A DNA stretch of 19,921 bases, taken from Campylobacterota bacterium (GTDB lineage: Bacteria; Campylobacterota; Campylobacteria; Campylobacterales; Sulfurovaceae). Location of the stretch: the NCBI GenBank assembly GCA_030595845.1, contig JAUVCL010000015.1:1-19921 (forward strand). The letters run 5' to 3'. Below are positions 6,888 through 13,889 of the stretch, piece by piece. The notes under the pieces were generated by a model, which saw only the letters and a list, made by a program, of their open reading frames with translations, did not search any database and had not been told where the DNA came from. Position numbers and translations under genes: made by a program. Positions within the stretch are counted from its first letter, which is position 1, and each line of letters begins with the position of its first letter.

Positions 6888-7480
6888 TATTGTAAAAATG
6901 AGTGCTCTTTCTCTTTAAGTTGAGAGATGAGGTTTTTAATCTGTTTGGCATTATCTTCGGTTTGTAAAATGATCTGAGATGTGTGTTGGGTCAGTGCAGT
7001 GATCGTGGTCTGTATGATGCCATCTTTTGTTTGAATGGTCATCGTTCCTTTTTTGGGATCACTCTTCGATAGCGTACACTCTTTTTGATTTTTGAGTGCG
7101 TTGAGTATCACGTCAAAAGTCAGTTCTTTGTCCATCAGTAACATACATTTGATTTCTTTGGAGAGACTGTTTTCTTGTTTAGGATGTCTCTTGGCCTTAG
7201 TTACTTTACGTATAGGTGCAGCTTCAGTTTCTACATGAATAGGTGCGTCTATCTTTTCCTCTTTTTGTACTTTTTCACGCTTTGGAATTTTCCTAAACAT
7301 AAGAAGTAGAAAAGCCATGACCAAAGATATACTTATCCCAATAACCACTCCTGAAAGTATACCCAGGTTAAAAGCTTTAGATAAACTGTAATCAAAAGTA
7401 AAATAGCCAACTGAAGCGGCAGTAAAAAGCAGGGTAAGAGGTAAAAGCAGATTGATAAAGAGGCGTATATATGTGCGCAT
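6884..7480 (-). CDS. Two-TM membrane protein of unknown function, ftsY operon
   Basis: The 198-aa protein has two N-terminal hydrophobic helices (about 8-28 and 38-62) joined by a short loop. A highly basic/acidic linker follows (about 63-108), then a soluble domain (about 109-198) of alternating strands and helices that probably faces the cytoplasm. I do not recognise it. The start ATG has AAAGG six bases upstream. It begins 11 nt after the ftsY stop, so it is the third gene of a tlpA-like/ftsY operon and is probably co-transcribed with the targeting GTPase. Its stop codon shares bases with the plsC stop on the other strand. Confidence 0.8.
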   Translation of the reverse strand: MRTYIRLFINLLLPLTLLFTAASVGYFTFDYSLSKAFNLGILSGVVIGISISLVMAFLLLMFRKIPKREKVQKEEKIDAPIHVETEAAPIRKVTKAKRHPKQENSLSKEIKCMLLMDKELTFDVILNALKNQKECTLSKSDPKKGTMTIQTKDGIIQTTITALTQHTSQIILQTEDNAKQIKNLISQLKEKEHSFLQY

Positions 7481-7491
7481 GCAAAACCTTT

Positions 7492-8358
7492 CTAAATAAA
7501 AATTTCGTCTAAAATAGTATTGATATACTCATTGGCTTTGAACTTTATAAGATCTTTGGGCTGTTCGCCTGTACCTATATAAAAAATAGGCATTTTCAAT
7601 TCATCTGCTATGCTCAGAACAGAACCCCCTTTGGCAGTACCGTCAAGCTTGGTAATAATAATACCATCAATTCCAATCATATCATTAAATGCTTTGGCTT
7701 GGTTGATAGATGAACTTCCCTGTGTACCATCAAGTATAAGTATTTTACGGTGAGGAGCCCCGTCTTGGGCTTTTTGGGCAATACGGATCATCTTCTTTAA
7801 TTCTTCAGAGAGATTGGCTTGTGTATGCAGTCTTCCTGCTGTATCGATGATGATATTGTCAAAATCTTTTGCTTTGGCTGAAGCGATGGTATCAAAAACA
7901 ACTGCTGAAGGATCATGTCCCTGTTGTGTTGCAATAATGGGAATGTTCAATTTATCTGCCCATCTTGTGAGTTGTTCTATGGCTGCAGCCCGAAAGGTGT
8001 CACCTGCACCCAGTATGACTTTTTTTCCTTCTTGTTGATAATGATACGCTAGTTTTGAAATGGTAGTGGTTTTCCCGGCACCATTGACACCGATGATCAT
8101 CTCGACAAAAGGTTTTGCATCACTCTCTTTGAAGTCAGCTTTATATTGAAATACGGAGATAAGTGAGTTGAAGGCCTGGATCTTATTGATCTTTTCAGGT
8201 AATGATTCTAAAATCCTCTCGACAAGGTCATAATGTACATCTGCTTCGAGTAAAATATCTTCAAATTCTTCTTTGGGTATGATCTTCCGTTTAATGGGTG
8301 CAACATCTTTGATGGCATCATTGGTCTTTCCCAATACTTTTTTAAATAAATTGAACAT
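7492..8358 (-). CDS. ftsY: Signal recognition particle receptor FtsY (GTPase)
   Basis: FtsY docks SRP-ribosome complexes at the inner membrane for co-translational insertion. The 288-aa protein has a short acidic/amphipathic N-terminus and an N domain (about 25-80). The G domain shows GVNGAGKTTT (about 90-99), DTFRAAA (120-126), DTAGR (172-176), TKLDG (236-240) and a closing GTGEQPKDL. It lacks the long acidic A domain of the E. coli protein and so resembles the short FtsY forms. AAGG precedes the ATG. It follows the thioredoxin-like lipoprotein gene by 11 nt and precedes the two-TM gene by 11 nt, forming a tight three-gene operon. Confidence 0.96.
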   Translation of the reverse strand: MFNLFKKVLGKTNDAIKDVAPIKRKIIPKEEFEDILLEADVHYDLVERILESLPEKINKIQAFNSLISVFQYKADFKESDAKPFVEMIIGVNGAGKTTTISKLAYHYQQEGKKVILGAGDTFRAAAIEQLTRWADKLNIPIIATQQGHDPSAVVFDTIASAKAKDFDNIIIDTAGRLHTQANLSEELKKMIRIAQKAQDGAPHRKILILDGTQGSSSINQAKAFNDMIGIDGIIITKLDGTAKGGSVLSIADELKMPIFYIGTGEQPKDLIKFKANEYINTILDEIFI

Positions 8359-8369
8359 TTTGTATAGCC

Positions 8370-9086
8370 TTAGTTTTTGTTAGATTTTAATTTTAACTGT
8401 TTTTGTGCTTGTTTTATATCGTATTCTATCATTTCAACCGGGACAGCACCTTCATAATGTGTAAAGTATGTTCCATCGACATACATTACGATAAGCGGTA
8501 TGGAAAAATTTTGAGGTAAATCTAAAGTCGTTGCTAGGCGCCCGCTAAAGGCATTGTTATGTGGAGAATTTGAGATAAAATAATTGATTTCATGTTTGGC
8601 TATAAAGCTTTCTAATGATGGGGTATCAATATAGTCATTTGTCAGGACACCCACAATAAAAAGATCATTGCTGTACTTTTTTTGAAGGCTATTCAAGTAG
8701 GCGAGTTCCCCAATGCAAGGGGGGCACCATGTTGCAAAAAGGTTGATCAAAACAATTTCTTTTTTATTGTGCTGAAAAATGACTTGATCATTGGAGAGGG
8801 TGACTTTATGACTTTTACTTTTTGTGTTGAGAAGCATAAAGGTATCTGTCCCTGTTATCACCTCAGGTATAGGAGTAAAAGGTGCTGTGGGTGGGGTATT
8901 GTCATCGTTTGGCTTTGTTTGTGCGTTGGTTTTAAACCTTTCTTCACTGACCGGATCATCTTGGGATTGGGAAACGAACTCAGTCGTATTTTCTATAGCT
9001 ATAGGGGTCTCATCAGGTTTTTTATCTTCACATCCTGTCAAAGATATGAGTATGATGGATAAAAGCAGAGCAGATATTTTATGCAC
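8370..9086 (-). CDS. TlpA/ResA-like thioredoxin-fold lipoprotein
   Basis: This is a predicted periplasmic, membrane-anchored thiol-disulfide oxidoreductase. The 238-aa protein begins with a lipoprotein signal (ISLTGC, Cys19) and a Pro/Thr/Glu-rich linker (about 20-80). The thioredoxin fold carries the active site FATWCPPC (Cys121 and Cys124) and a cis-proline region, FSIPLIV (Pro197). The WCPPC motif fits TlpA/ResA-type reductases that keep apocytochrome or other periplasmic thiols reduced, though the target is not shown here. The start is a GTG with AAAGGG five bases upstream. It is the first gene of the ftsY operon, read from a promoter facing that of the cyclo-ligase gene. Confidence 0.88.
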   Translation of the reverse strand: MHKISALLLSIILISLTGCEDKKPDETPIAIENTTEFVSQSQDDPVSEERFKTNAQTKPNDDNTPPTAPFTPIPEVITGTDTFMLLNTKSKSHKVTLSNDQVIFQHNKKEIVLINLFATWCPPCIGELAYLNSLQKKYSNDLFIVGVLTNDYIDTPSLESFIAKHEINYFISNSPHNNAFSGRLATTLDLPQNFSIPLIVMYVDGTYFTHYEGAVPVEMIEYDIKQAQKQLKLKSNKN

Positions 9087-9093
9087 ACAGTCC

Positions 9094-9129
9094 CTTTAGC
9101 TATAATTAGTATAGCGATTATAGCTAAAG
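9094..9129. promoter_or_regulatory. Divergent promoters in a perfect 13-bp inverted repeat
   Basis: CTTTAGCTATAAT (9094-9106) and its exact complement (9117-9129) flank a 10-nt spacer. The left arm is an extended -10 (TATAAT 9101-9106) for the rightward cyclo-ligase/rny genes. The right arm, read on the minus strand, is the same -10 for the leftward tlpA-like/ftsY operon. Each predicted start lies at or next to the opposing -10, so the two promoters overlap and should compete. A third TATAGC lies at 9110-9115. Confidence 0.6.
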
Positions 9130-9153
9130 AGCATTAAATTATAACGGATTGGT

Positions 9154-9699
9154 ATGAAAATAGAGGATAGAAAAAAAGCATTTAGAAGAGATTGTTTACA
9201 GCGATTAAGAAAAGCTTCTACATTGGGGAGTTATGCAAAAGACAAAAAAGTTTTAAGTGTTTTGTATACACATATAGTGCAAAGTCATGCTCAAAATGTG
9301 ATGCTTTATCTGCCATTAGAGATGGAAGTGAATTTGTATCCGCTCATACAGCGTTTACGAAAAGAAAAGAGAAATCTCTATGTGCCATTTATGGAAGGTG
9401 CAAGTTTTAGATTGGTAAAATATAGACTACCACTCTTACAAAAAAAGTTTGGTATTAAAGAACCAAAAGATTCAAAACAATTTAGAAAAAAACAAATAGA
9501 TATTGCCATAGTACCCATAGTCGGTGTAGATGTGACACATAGACGTGTTGGATTTGGAAAGGGTATGTATGATCGATTTTTTGAAAAGAATAAAAAAAAT
9601 ATAAAACAAGTCGTTTTTGTTGCGCGTGAATTGTGTTATGCAAAAGAGATTGTAACTGATCATTATGATGTAAAGGCAGACATGATACTCACGCCTTAG
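9154..9699 (+). CDS. fthC: 5-formyltetrahydrofolate cyclo-ligase
   Basis: It converts 5-formyl-THF to 5,10-methenyl-THF using ATP, returning folate to one-carbon metabolism. The 181-aa product has the family N-terminus rich in Arg/Lys and the segment LYLPLEMEVN for the substrate pocket. The ATP-binding signature GVDVTHRRVGFGKGMYDRFF (about 124-143) is near-canonical. GGAT lies upstream of the ATG. It is the first gene of the rightward transcript; rny follows after 16 nt. In E. coli the homologue is called ygfA. Confidence 0.92.
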   Translation: MKIEDRKKAFRRDCLQRLRKASTLGSYAKDKKVLSVLYTHIVQSHAQNVMLYLPLEMEVNLYPLIQRLRKEKRNLYVPFMEGASFRLVKYRLPLLQKKFGIKEPKDSKQFRKKQIDIAIVPIVGVDVTHRRVGFGKGMYDRFFEKNKKNIKQVVFVARELCYAKEIVTDHYDVKADMILTP

Positions 9700-9715
9700 A
9701 CGTGAAGGATTAATA

Positions 9716-11239
9716 ATGTTAAGTGTGATTATTGCAGGTATTGCAGGGGTATCCACAGGAGCAGCTATAGCTTACTTTTGGACCAAGAAAGTAGCTAAAA
9801 ATAGTTTTTCCCATATAGAAATAGAATCGAAGGCCAAAGCAAAAGCTATTGAGAATGAAGCAGATATCTTTCTTAAAGAAGCCCATATCAAAGTCAAAGA
9901 AAAAGAGATTGAACTTGAAGGTGAATTCCAAAAACGTGTAGCAAAAGTAGATGAACGTAATCGTACTTTGATCTTGCAGACAAAAGAGTTTGTAGCAGAG
10001 GAAGAGGCACTTAAACTTTTAGAACAAAGGGTTTTGGAGAAAGAAGTACATCTTGAAAAATTGGAAATAGAGAAAAAAGAAACGATCGCGCTCACTGTAG
10101 AGAAAATGCAAAATGTGGCTTCTTTGACTAAAGACGAAGCCAAAGCGTATATCTTAGAAAAAGTGGAAGAGCAGAGCCGTGCAGATGTTGCAGGTATTGT
10201 ACGCAAGTATGAACAGATAGCCAAAGAAGAGGGTGAGAAAAAAGCCAATTATATTTTAGCTCAGGCGACTACACGCTATGCCGGAGAGTTTGCGGGTGAA
10301 AGGCTTATTAATATCATTACCTTACCCAGTGATGAGCATAAAGGGCGTATCATCGGAAAAGAGGGGCGTAATATCAAGTCTCTTGAAATGTTGTTGGGGG
10401 TTGATATTGTGATCGATGAAACACCCGGAGTGATATTGGTGAGTTCGTTTAATCTTTATAGAAGGGCGATTGCCACACGGGTTATAGAGATACTTGTGGA
10501 AGATGGACGTATTCATCCTGGACGGATCGAAGAAGTACATGCAAAAGTAGAAGCAGAATTTGAAGATAAAACCTATGAAGAGGGTGAAAATATAGTCATA
10601 GAGTTAGGTCTTTTCCCTATGCATGAGGAGCTTATAAGACTGCTAGGTCGTATGAAGTACAGAGCAAGTTATGGTCAGAATGCACTGGCGCATACTCTGG
10701 AAGTTGCTAGACTGGCACGTGTGATGGCAGCAGAAATGGGTGGAGATGAGAAGTTGGCACTGCGTGCAGGTTTACTACATGATATTGGTAAAGCTCTGAC
10801 TCAAGATATGGGTGGATCACATGTAGATATAGGGGTAGACCTTTGCCGTAGACATGGAGAACATCCTACTGTCATCAATGCCATCTATGCCCATCATGGA
10901 CATGAAGAGCCTGACTCTGTAGAGTCTGCAGCAGTATGTACCGCAGATAAGCTCTCTGCCGCTCGACCGGGAGCAAGAAGAGAAGTGCTTGAAAGTTTTA
11001 CCAAACGTGTAAAAGAAGTAGAAGACATCGCATTGAGTAAATCCTATGTAAACCAAGCATATGCGATCAATGCAGGGAGAGAGATACGGGTGATCGTTAA
11101 TGCACAAAAAATGTCAGATAATGAAGCAGTACTTTTAAGCAATGAAATAGCCAAAGAGATACAGAAAAAAGTACAGTATCCAGGTGAGATAAAAGTGAGT
11201 GTGATAAGAGAAGTACGGGCTACCTCTTACGCGAAATAA
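9716..11239 (+). CDS. rny: Ribonuclease Y
   Basis: This is a membrane-anchored endoribonuclease that starts mRNA decay. The 507-aa protein has an N-terminal transmembrane helix (about 2-21) and a long charged coiled coil (about 35-190, Lys/Glu/Ala-rich). A KH RNA-binding domain follows (about 205-275, with IIGKEGRNIKSLE), then an HD hydrolase domain in which His326 and the pair His355-Asp356 (LLHDIGKA) supply the metal ligands. The C-terminus ends IKVSVIREVRA, as is usual for the family. AAGGA precedes the ATG. RNase Y is best known in Firmicutes but is the usual enzyme in Campylobacterota, so this is not evidence of transfer. A hairpin follows the stop. Confidence 0.96.
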   Translation: MLSVIIAGIAGVSTGAAIAYFWTKKVAKNSFSHIEIESKAKAKAIENEADIFLKEAHIKVKEKEIELEGEFQKRVAKVDERNRTLILQTKEFVAEEEALKLLEQRVLEKEVHLEKLEIEKKETIALTVEKMQNVASLTKDEAKAYILEKVEEQSRADVAGIVRKYEQIAKEEGEKKANYILAQATTRYAGEFAGERLINIITLPSDEHKGRIIGKEGRNIKSLEMLLGVDIVIDETPGVILVSSFNLYRRAIATRVIEILVEDGRIHPGRIEEVHAKVEAEFEDKTYEEGENIVIELGLFPMHEELIRLLGRMKYRASYGQNALAHTLEVARLARVMAAEMGGDEKLALRAGLLHDIGKALTQDMGGSHVDIGVDLCRRHGEHPTVINAIYAHHGHEEPDSVESAAVCTADKLSAARPGARREVLESFTKRVKEVEDIALSKSYVNQAYAINAGREIRVIVNAQKMSDNEAVLLSNEIAKEIQKKVQYPGEIKVSVIREVRATSYAK

Positions 11240-11247
11240 CTATCGTA

Positions 11248-11271
11248 AATTGAACCCTGGAGGGTTTAATT
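11248..11271 (+). terminator. Hairpin after rny, probable terminator
   Basis: The arms AATTGAACCCT (11248-11258) and AGGGTTTAATT (11261-11271) pair over 11 positions with one G-U and a GG centre. No strong T-run follows, so termination may be partial. It separates rny from the promoter at 11296. Confidence 0.5.
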
Positions 11272-11295
11272 ATGCAAAGTAAATTTTAAAATCGT

Positions 11296-11301
11296 TATAA
11301 T
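11296..11301 (+). promoter_or_regulatory. -10 promoter of the cyclophilin gene
   Basis: CGTTATAATGTT places the start near 11308, inside a longer open frame that begins at 11300. This supports the ATG at 11330 as the real start. Confidence 0.55.
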
Positions 11302-11329
11302 GTTCAGAATATATTTAAAGGAAAAAAAG

Positions 11330-11863
11330 ATGAAAAAATTATTAATGGTGTTGTTGTTTTTAGGATTGAGTATTCAGGCATATACTAAAGATATAATTGT
11401 TGTACTTGAAACGAATATAGGGAAAGTAGAATTAAAAATGTACCCGAAAGTGGCGCCATTGGCTGTAGAGAATTTTACCACACATGTTAAAAACGGATAC
11501 TACAATGGACTTATTTTTCATAGAATCATTAAAGGGTTTATGATCCAAGGTGGTGACCCTACAGGTACAGGTAGCGGTGGTGAGTCAATTTGGAAAAAAG
11601 ATTTTAAAGATGAGTTTGCAAACAATGTTGTTTTTGATAAACCATTTTTACTTGCTATGGCTAATAGAGGACCCGTTACAAATGGAAGCCAGTTCTTTAT
11701 CACACTTGCTCCTACCGGTTGGTTAAATGGAAAACATACCATCTTTGGTGAAGTGGTTAAAGGGAAAAATGTTGTACAAAAAATGGAAAATGTATCTGTT
11801 TCTCCAGGTGATAATGTGCCAATGTTCAAACAAGTGATTAAAAAAGCGTATATCAAAAAATAA
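11330..11863 (+). CDS. Periplasmic cyclophilin-type peptidyl-prolyl isomerase
   Basis: It catalyses cis-trans isomerisation of proline peptide bonds. From the ATG at 11330, which has AAGGA seven bases upstream, the product is 177 aa with a cleavable signal peptide (KKLLMVLLFLGLSIQA, AxA-like site before YTKD), so it acts in the periplasm. Cyclophilin motifs are FHRIIKGFMIQGGDPTGTG, GSQFFITLAPTGWLNGKHT and FGEVVKG. The catalytic Arg of FHRI, the Gln-Phe-Phe core and the cyclosporin-site Trp are all present. An in-frame ATG at 11300 would add 10 residues but overlaps the -10 box. cmoB starts immediately after the stop codon. Confidence 0.93.
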   Translation: MKKLLMVLLFLGLSIQAYTKDIIVVLETNIGKVELKMYPKVAPLAVENFTTHVKNGYYNGLIFHRIIKGFMIQGGDPTGTGSGGESIWKKDFKDEFANNVVFDKPFLLAMANRGPVTNGSQFFITLAPTGWLNGKHTIFGEVVKGKNVVQKMENVSVSPGDNVPMFKQVIKKAYIKK

Positions 11864-12772
11864 ATGAACCTAGATACATTACGAGAAGAACGAAAGAAAT
11901 GGCTTACATGGAAAAATATCATTCCCTATCAGGAAGCCATTAAAAAGCTCAAAGCGTATGAAAATATTGAGCTTAAGTTTGGAGACAAGGTTGAAGTTCA
12001 GATAGAAAATTTGAGTCCTGAAGATGCAGCGCAGATCAAAGAGACGGCATTGTTGATGAAGCCTTGGCGTAAAGGGCCGTTTCAACTTAACAACCTTTTT
12101 ATAGACTCTGAATGGCAAAGCCAGATCAAATACAATCTGCTTGAACCACATTTTGATCTTCAAGATAAAATTGTAGGAGATATTGGCTGCAACAATGGAT
12201 ACTATTTATTTCGAATGCTCTCCCATCAACCTAAAAAGCTCATAGGTTTTGACCCTTCTGCTATCTATTATTCACAATTTCAATTTATCAATCATTTTGT
12301 AAAGTCTGATATTGTGTATGAACTTTTGGGTGTAGAACATGTAGCGTTTTATGAACACAAGTTTGATACGCTTTTTTGTTTAGGTGTACTCTATCACAGA
12401 TCTGATCCCGTAGCAATGCTAAAATCTCTTTTTAAAGGTCTTAACAAGGGTGGAGAGCTTATTTTAGATACGTTTATGATAAATGGTGAGGGTGAAATGT
12501 GTTTAACGCCTAAAGACCGTTACTCAAAGATCCCAAATATCTATTTTGTTCCTACGGTCGCAGCCCTTAAGAACTGGTGTCACAGAGCAGGATTTGAAAC
12601 CGTAGAAGTACTTGAAACCATGAAGACAGAAGTGCATGAACAACGAAAAACAGAGTGGATAGATACCCAAAGTCTTGAAGATTTCCTAGATCCCAATGAT
12701 GATACAAAGACGGTAGAAGGCTACCCTGCACCTAAAAGAGTTTATATAAAAGCCATAAAATGTTTAAATTGA
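11864..12772 (+). CDS. cmoB: tRNA U34 carboxymethyltransferase
   Basis: CmoB uses carboxy-SAM (made by CmoA) to turn 5-hydroxyuridine at tRNA position 34 into 5-oxyacetyluridine, widening codon reading. The 302-aa protein shows CmoB features: MKPWRKGPFQL and a FIDSEWQSQIKYN segment before the Rossmann domain. The SAM loop is GDIGCNNGYYLFRM (about 104-117), followed by GFDPSAIYYSQFQ and LGVLYHRSDP. The C-terminal part carries CLTPKDRYSKIPNIYFVPT. The ATG abuts the preceding stop codon and has no clear Shine-Dalgarno, so translation is probably coupled to the cyclophilin gene. cmoA is not in the window. Confidence 0.93.
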   Translation: MNLDTLREERKKWLTWKNIIPYQEAIKKLKAYENIELKFGDKVEVQIENLSPEDAAQIKETALLMKPWRKGPFQLNNLFIDSEWQSQIKYNLLEPHFDLQDKIVGDIGCNNGYYLFRMLSHQPKKLIGFDPSAIYYSQFQFINHFVKSDIVYELLGVEHVAFYEHKFDTLFCLGVLYHRSDPVAMLKSLFKGLNKGGELILDTFMINGEGEMCLTPKDRYSKIPNIYFVPTVAALKNWCHRAGFETVEVLETMKTEVHEQRKTEWIDTQSLEDFLDPNDDTKTVEGYPAPKRVYIKAIKCLN

Positions 12773-12846
12773 CATTTCTTTAATATACTTTACATATAAA
12801 TATGCTAAAGAAAAAGTTAGTTTTATTTTTAAATAAGGTACATTTA

Positions 12847-12854
12847 GCTATAAA
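12847..12854 (+). promoter_or_regulatory. Candidate promoter and leader of the hsrA-type gene
   Basis: TTTAGCTATAAA matches the -10 style seen elsewhere in the window and would start RNA near 12861, giving a leader of about 61 nt. A TTTAAG-A-TTTAGC direct-repeat-like element lies at 12885-12897. An alternative promoter, TTGACA at 12769-12774 with TACATA 16 nt later, is possible. Confidence 0.45.
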
Positions 12855-12875
12855 TACGCTAATAAAAGAGAAAAG

Positions 12876-12918
12876 TGGAAAAACTTTAAGATTTAGCTAC
12901 TTTTCCATTGATTGGAAA
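12876..12918 (+). repeat. Three-arm repeat able to form two exclusive hairpins before hsrA
   Basis: TGGAAAA (12876-12882), TTTTCCA (12901-12907) and TGGAAA (12913-12918) are mutually complementary. The middle arm can pair with the left arm (9 pairs including one G-U) or with the right arm (6 pairs), which is also the presumed ribosome-binding site of the ATG at 12922. Confidence 0.4.
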
Positions 12919-12921
12919 TAA

Positions 12922-13581
12922 ATGAGAATATTAACTGTAGGTTTCGGCGATGAATACGTTAAGGAACTTGAAAAAGAATTAGATAATTATTTTATTTGTA
13001 TTGTTGATAATGCAAAAGATATATATGATGCAACAAATTTTACGGACTTTAGACACTACGAACTTGTTATTATTGTTGATGAAGGTGTCAAGTATTCACT
13101 TGAACGTTATGTCAATGAAGTAAAAAAGAAAAAGAGTGAAACAAAGATCATGATATTGACAAGTAATCTTAATCAGCAAGCTGCTTTTTATGCGCTTGGT
13201 GTAGATGATGTGATCTATGAGCATTGTGAGCACCCTGATCTTATAGCCGCAAGAGTGTTAGCCAATATGAGACATCTTTTCGGCACACAGGTTACGATTG
13301 AAAAACTAGTGATTGACATTGCGAACAAGAAAATAGAGTATGATGAAAAGATCGTCTCTTTAAATGGTAAAACATTTGATATCTTGGCATACCTTGCACT
13401 CCGTAAACAAAGAGTATTTTCAAAAGATGAGATCATTAATGCACTTTGGGAAGAACCAGAGTATGTGAGTGATAATACGGTTGAGGTTGCGATCAACCAG
13501 ATACGTAAACGTTTGAAGAGTATTCTTGGTTTTCAAGTGATACATACCGTTCGTAGACGTGGGTACAAGTTTTCTTACTAA
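12922..13581 (+). CDS. hsrA: HsrA/CosR-type orphan response regulator (OmpR family, degenerate receiver)
   Basis: This is a predicted essential transcription factor of the HP1043/CosR type, which in Campylobacterota links metabolism and oxidative stress. The 219-aa protein has a receiver-like domain (about 1-115) and a winged-helix OmpR DNA-binding domain (about 125-219). The latter carries WEEPEYVSDNTVEVAINQIR and TVRRRGYKF, very close to H. pylori HP1043 as I remember it. The receiver lacks the phosphorylation site: the N-terminal acidic pair is replaced (ILTVGFG), a Val stands where the acceptor Asp should be (YELVIIVD), and the Lys-Pro pair is absent (YEHCEHP). It is therefore probably phosphorylation-independent. 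It stands alone with its own leader and a terminator hairpin. Confidence 0.88.
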   Translation: MRILTVGFGDEYVKELEKELDNYFICIVDNAKDIYDATNFTDFRHYELVIIVDEGVKYSLERYVNEVKKKKSETKIMILTSNLNQQAAFYALGVDDVIYEHCEHPDLIAARVLANMRHLFGTQVTIEKLVIDIANKKIEYDEKIVSLNGKTFDILAYLALRKQRVFSKDEIINALWEEPEYVSDNTVEVAINQIRKRLKSILGFQVIHTVRRRGYKFSY

Positions 13582-13595
13582 AATACATCTTAATA

Positions 13596-13623
13596 TAGCC
13601 TCTCTTCTTTTTTAGAGAGGCTA
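13596..13623 (+). terminator. Hairpin after the hsrA-type gene, probable terminator
   Basis: TAGCCTCTCT (13596-13605) and AGAGAGGCTA (13614-13623) form a perfect 10-bp stem with an 8-nt T-rich loop. No long T-run follows directly, but the stem is the strongest in the window and sits 15 nt after the stop. Confidence 0.65.
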
Positions 13624-13667
13624 GTACGCTTTATCTTCTCCCCCTTTTACATATCAGTATTTCTTTT

Positions 13668-13675
13668 GCTATAAT
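13668..13675 (+). promoter_or_regulatory. Extended -10 promoter of the Cys-repeat peptide gene
   Basis: TTTTGCTATAAT ends at 13675. RNA would start near 13682, about 20 nt before the ATG at 13703, and includes the AAGAAGG ribosome-binding site. Confidence 0.65.
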
Positions 13676-13702
13676 TCTTTCATTATTTAAGAAGGTTAAC
13701 TT

Positions 13703-13888
13703 ATGAAAAAATTCTTTATCTCTGTATTTGCTATTGTGGCAGTACTTGGACTACTCTTTACTTACATACTCTATACAGAAGGTGCATTTGAACCTGCACC
13801 TAAAGCAAGCGAAGCAAAACCGTTTGGTGCTACCATGAAGTGTGAAGCTGGGAAATGTGCTGCAGGTAAGTGCGCAGGAGGTAAATAG
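13703..13888 (+). CDS. Small membrane-anchored peptide with KCxxG repeats
   Basis: The 61-aa product has one N-terminal hydrophobic helix (about 4-24), which may be an anchor or an uncleaved signal. A short Pro/Ala/Lys linker follows (27-43), then the tail KCEAG-KCAAG-KCAGG-K (46-61). The three cysteines (47, 52, 57) are exactly five residues apart, which suggests metal or thiol chemistry in the periplasm. The repeat recalls GKC-repeat metal-binding peptides such as HvfA-type modified metallophore precursors, but no modifying enzyme (DUF692-type) is nearby, so this is only a resemblance. A good promoter, an AAGAAGG site and the close downstream thioesterase gene support it as a real gene. Function unknown. 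Confidence 0.8.
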   Translation: MKKFFISVFAIVAVLGLLFTYILYTEGAFEPAPKASEAKPFGATMKCEAGKCAAGKCAGGK

Positions 13889-13889
13889 T

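Noticed and set aside
9772..10248. 158-codon minus-strand ORF opposite rny
   Set aside because: Ser/Phe/Ala-rich translation mirrors the Glu/Lys codons of the RNase Y coiled coil; a shadow frame, not a gene.
9716..11239. RNase Y as a sign of transfer from Firmicutes
   Set aside because: RNase Y is normal in Campylobacterota, and the composition matches the neighbouring genes.
11300..11329. Longer start for the cyclophilin (MFRIYLKEKK extension)
   Set aside because: The first codon overlaps the -10 box, and the extension would hide the signal peptide; AAGGA points to the ATG at 11330.
13842..13889. Upstream start for the hot-dog thioesterase
   Set aside because: It would overlap the Cys-repeat gene in another frame, while GGAGG sits correctly for the ATG at 13890.
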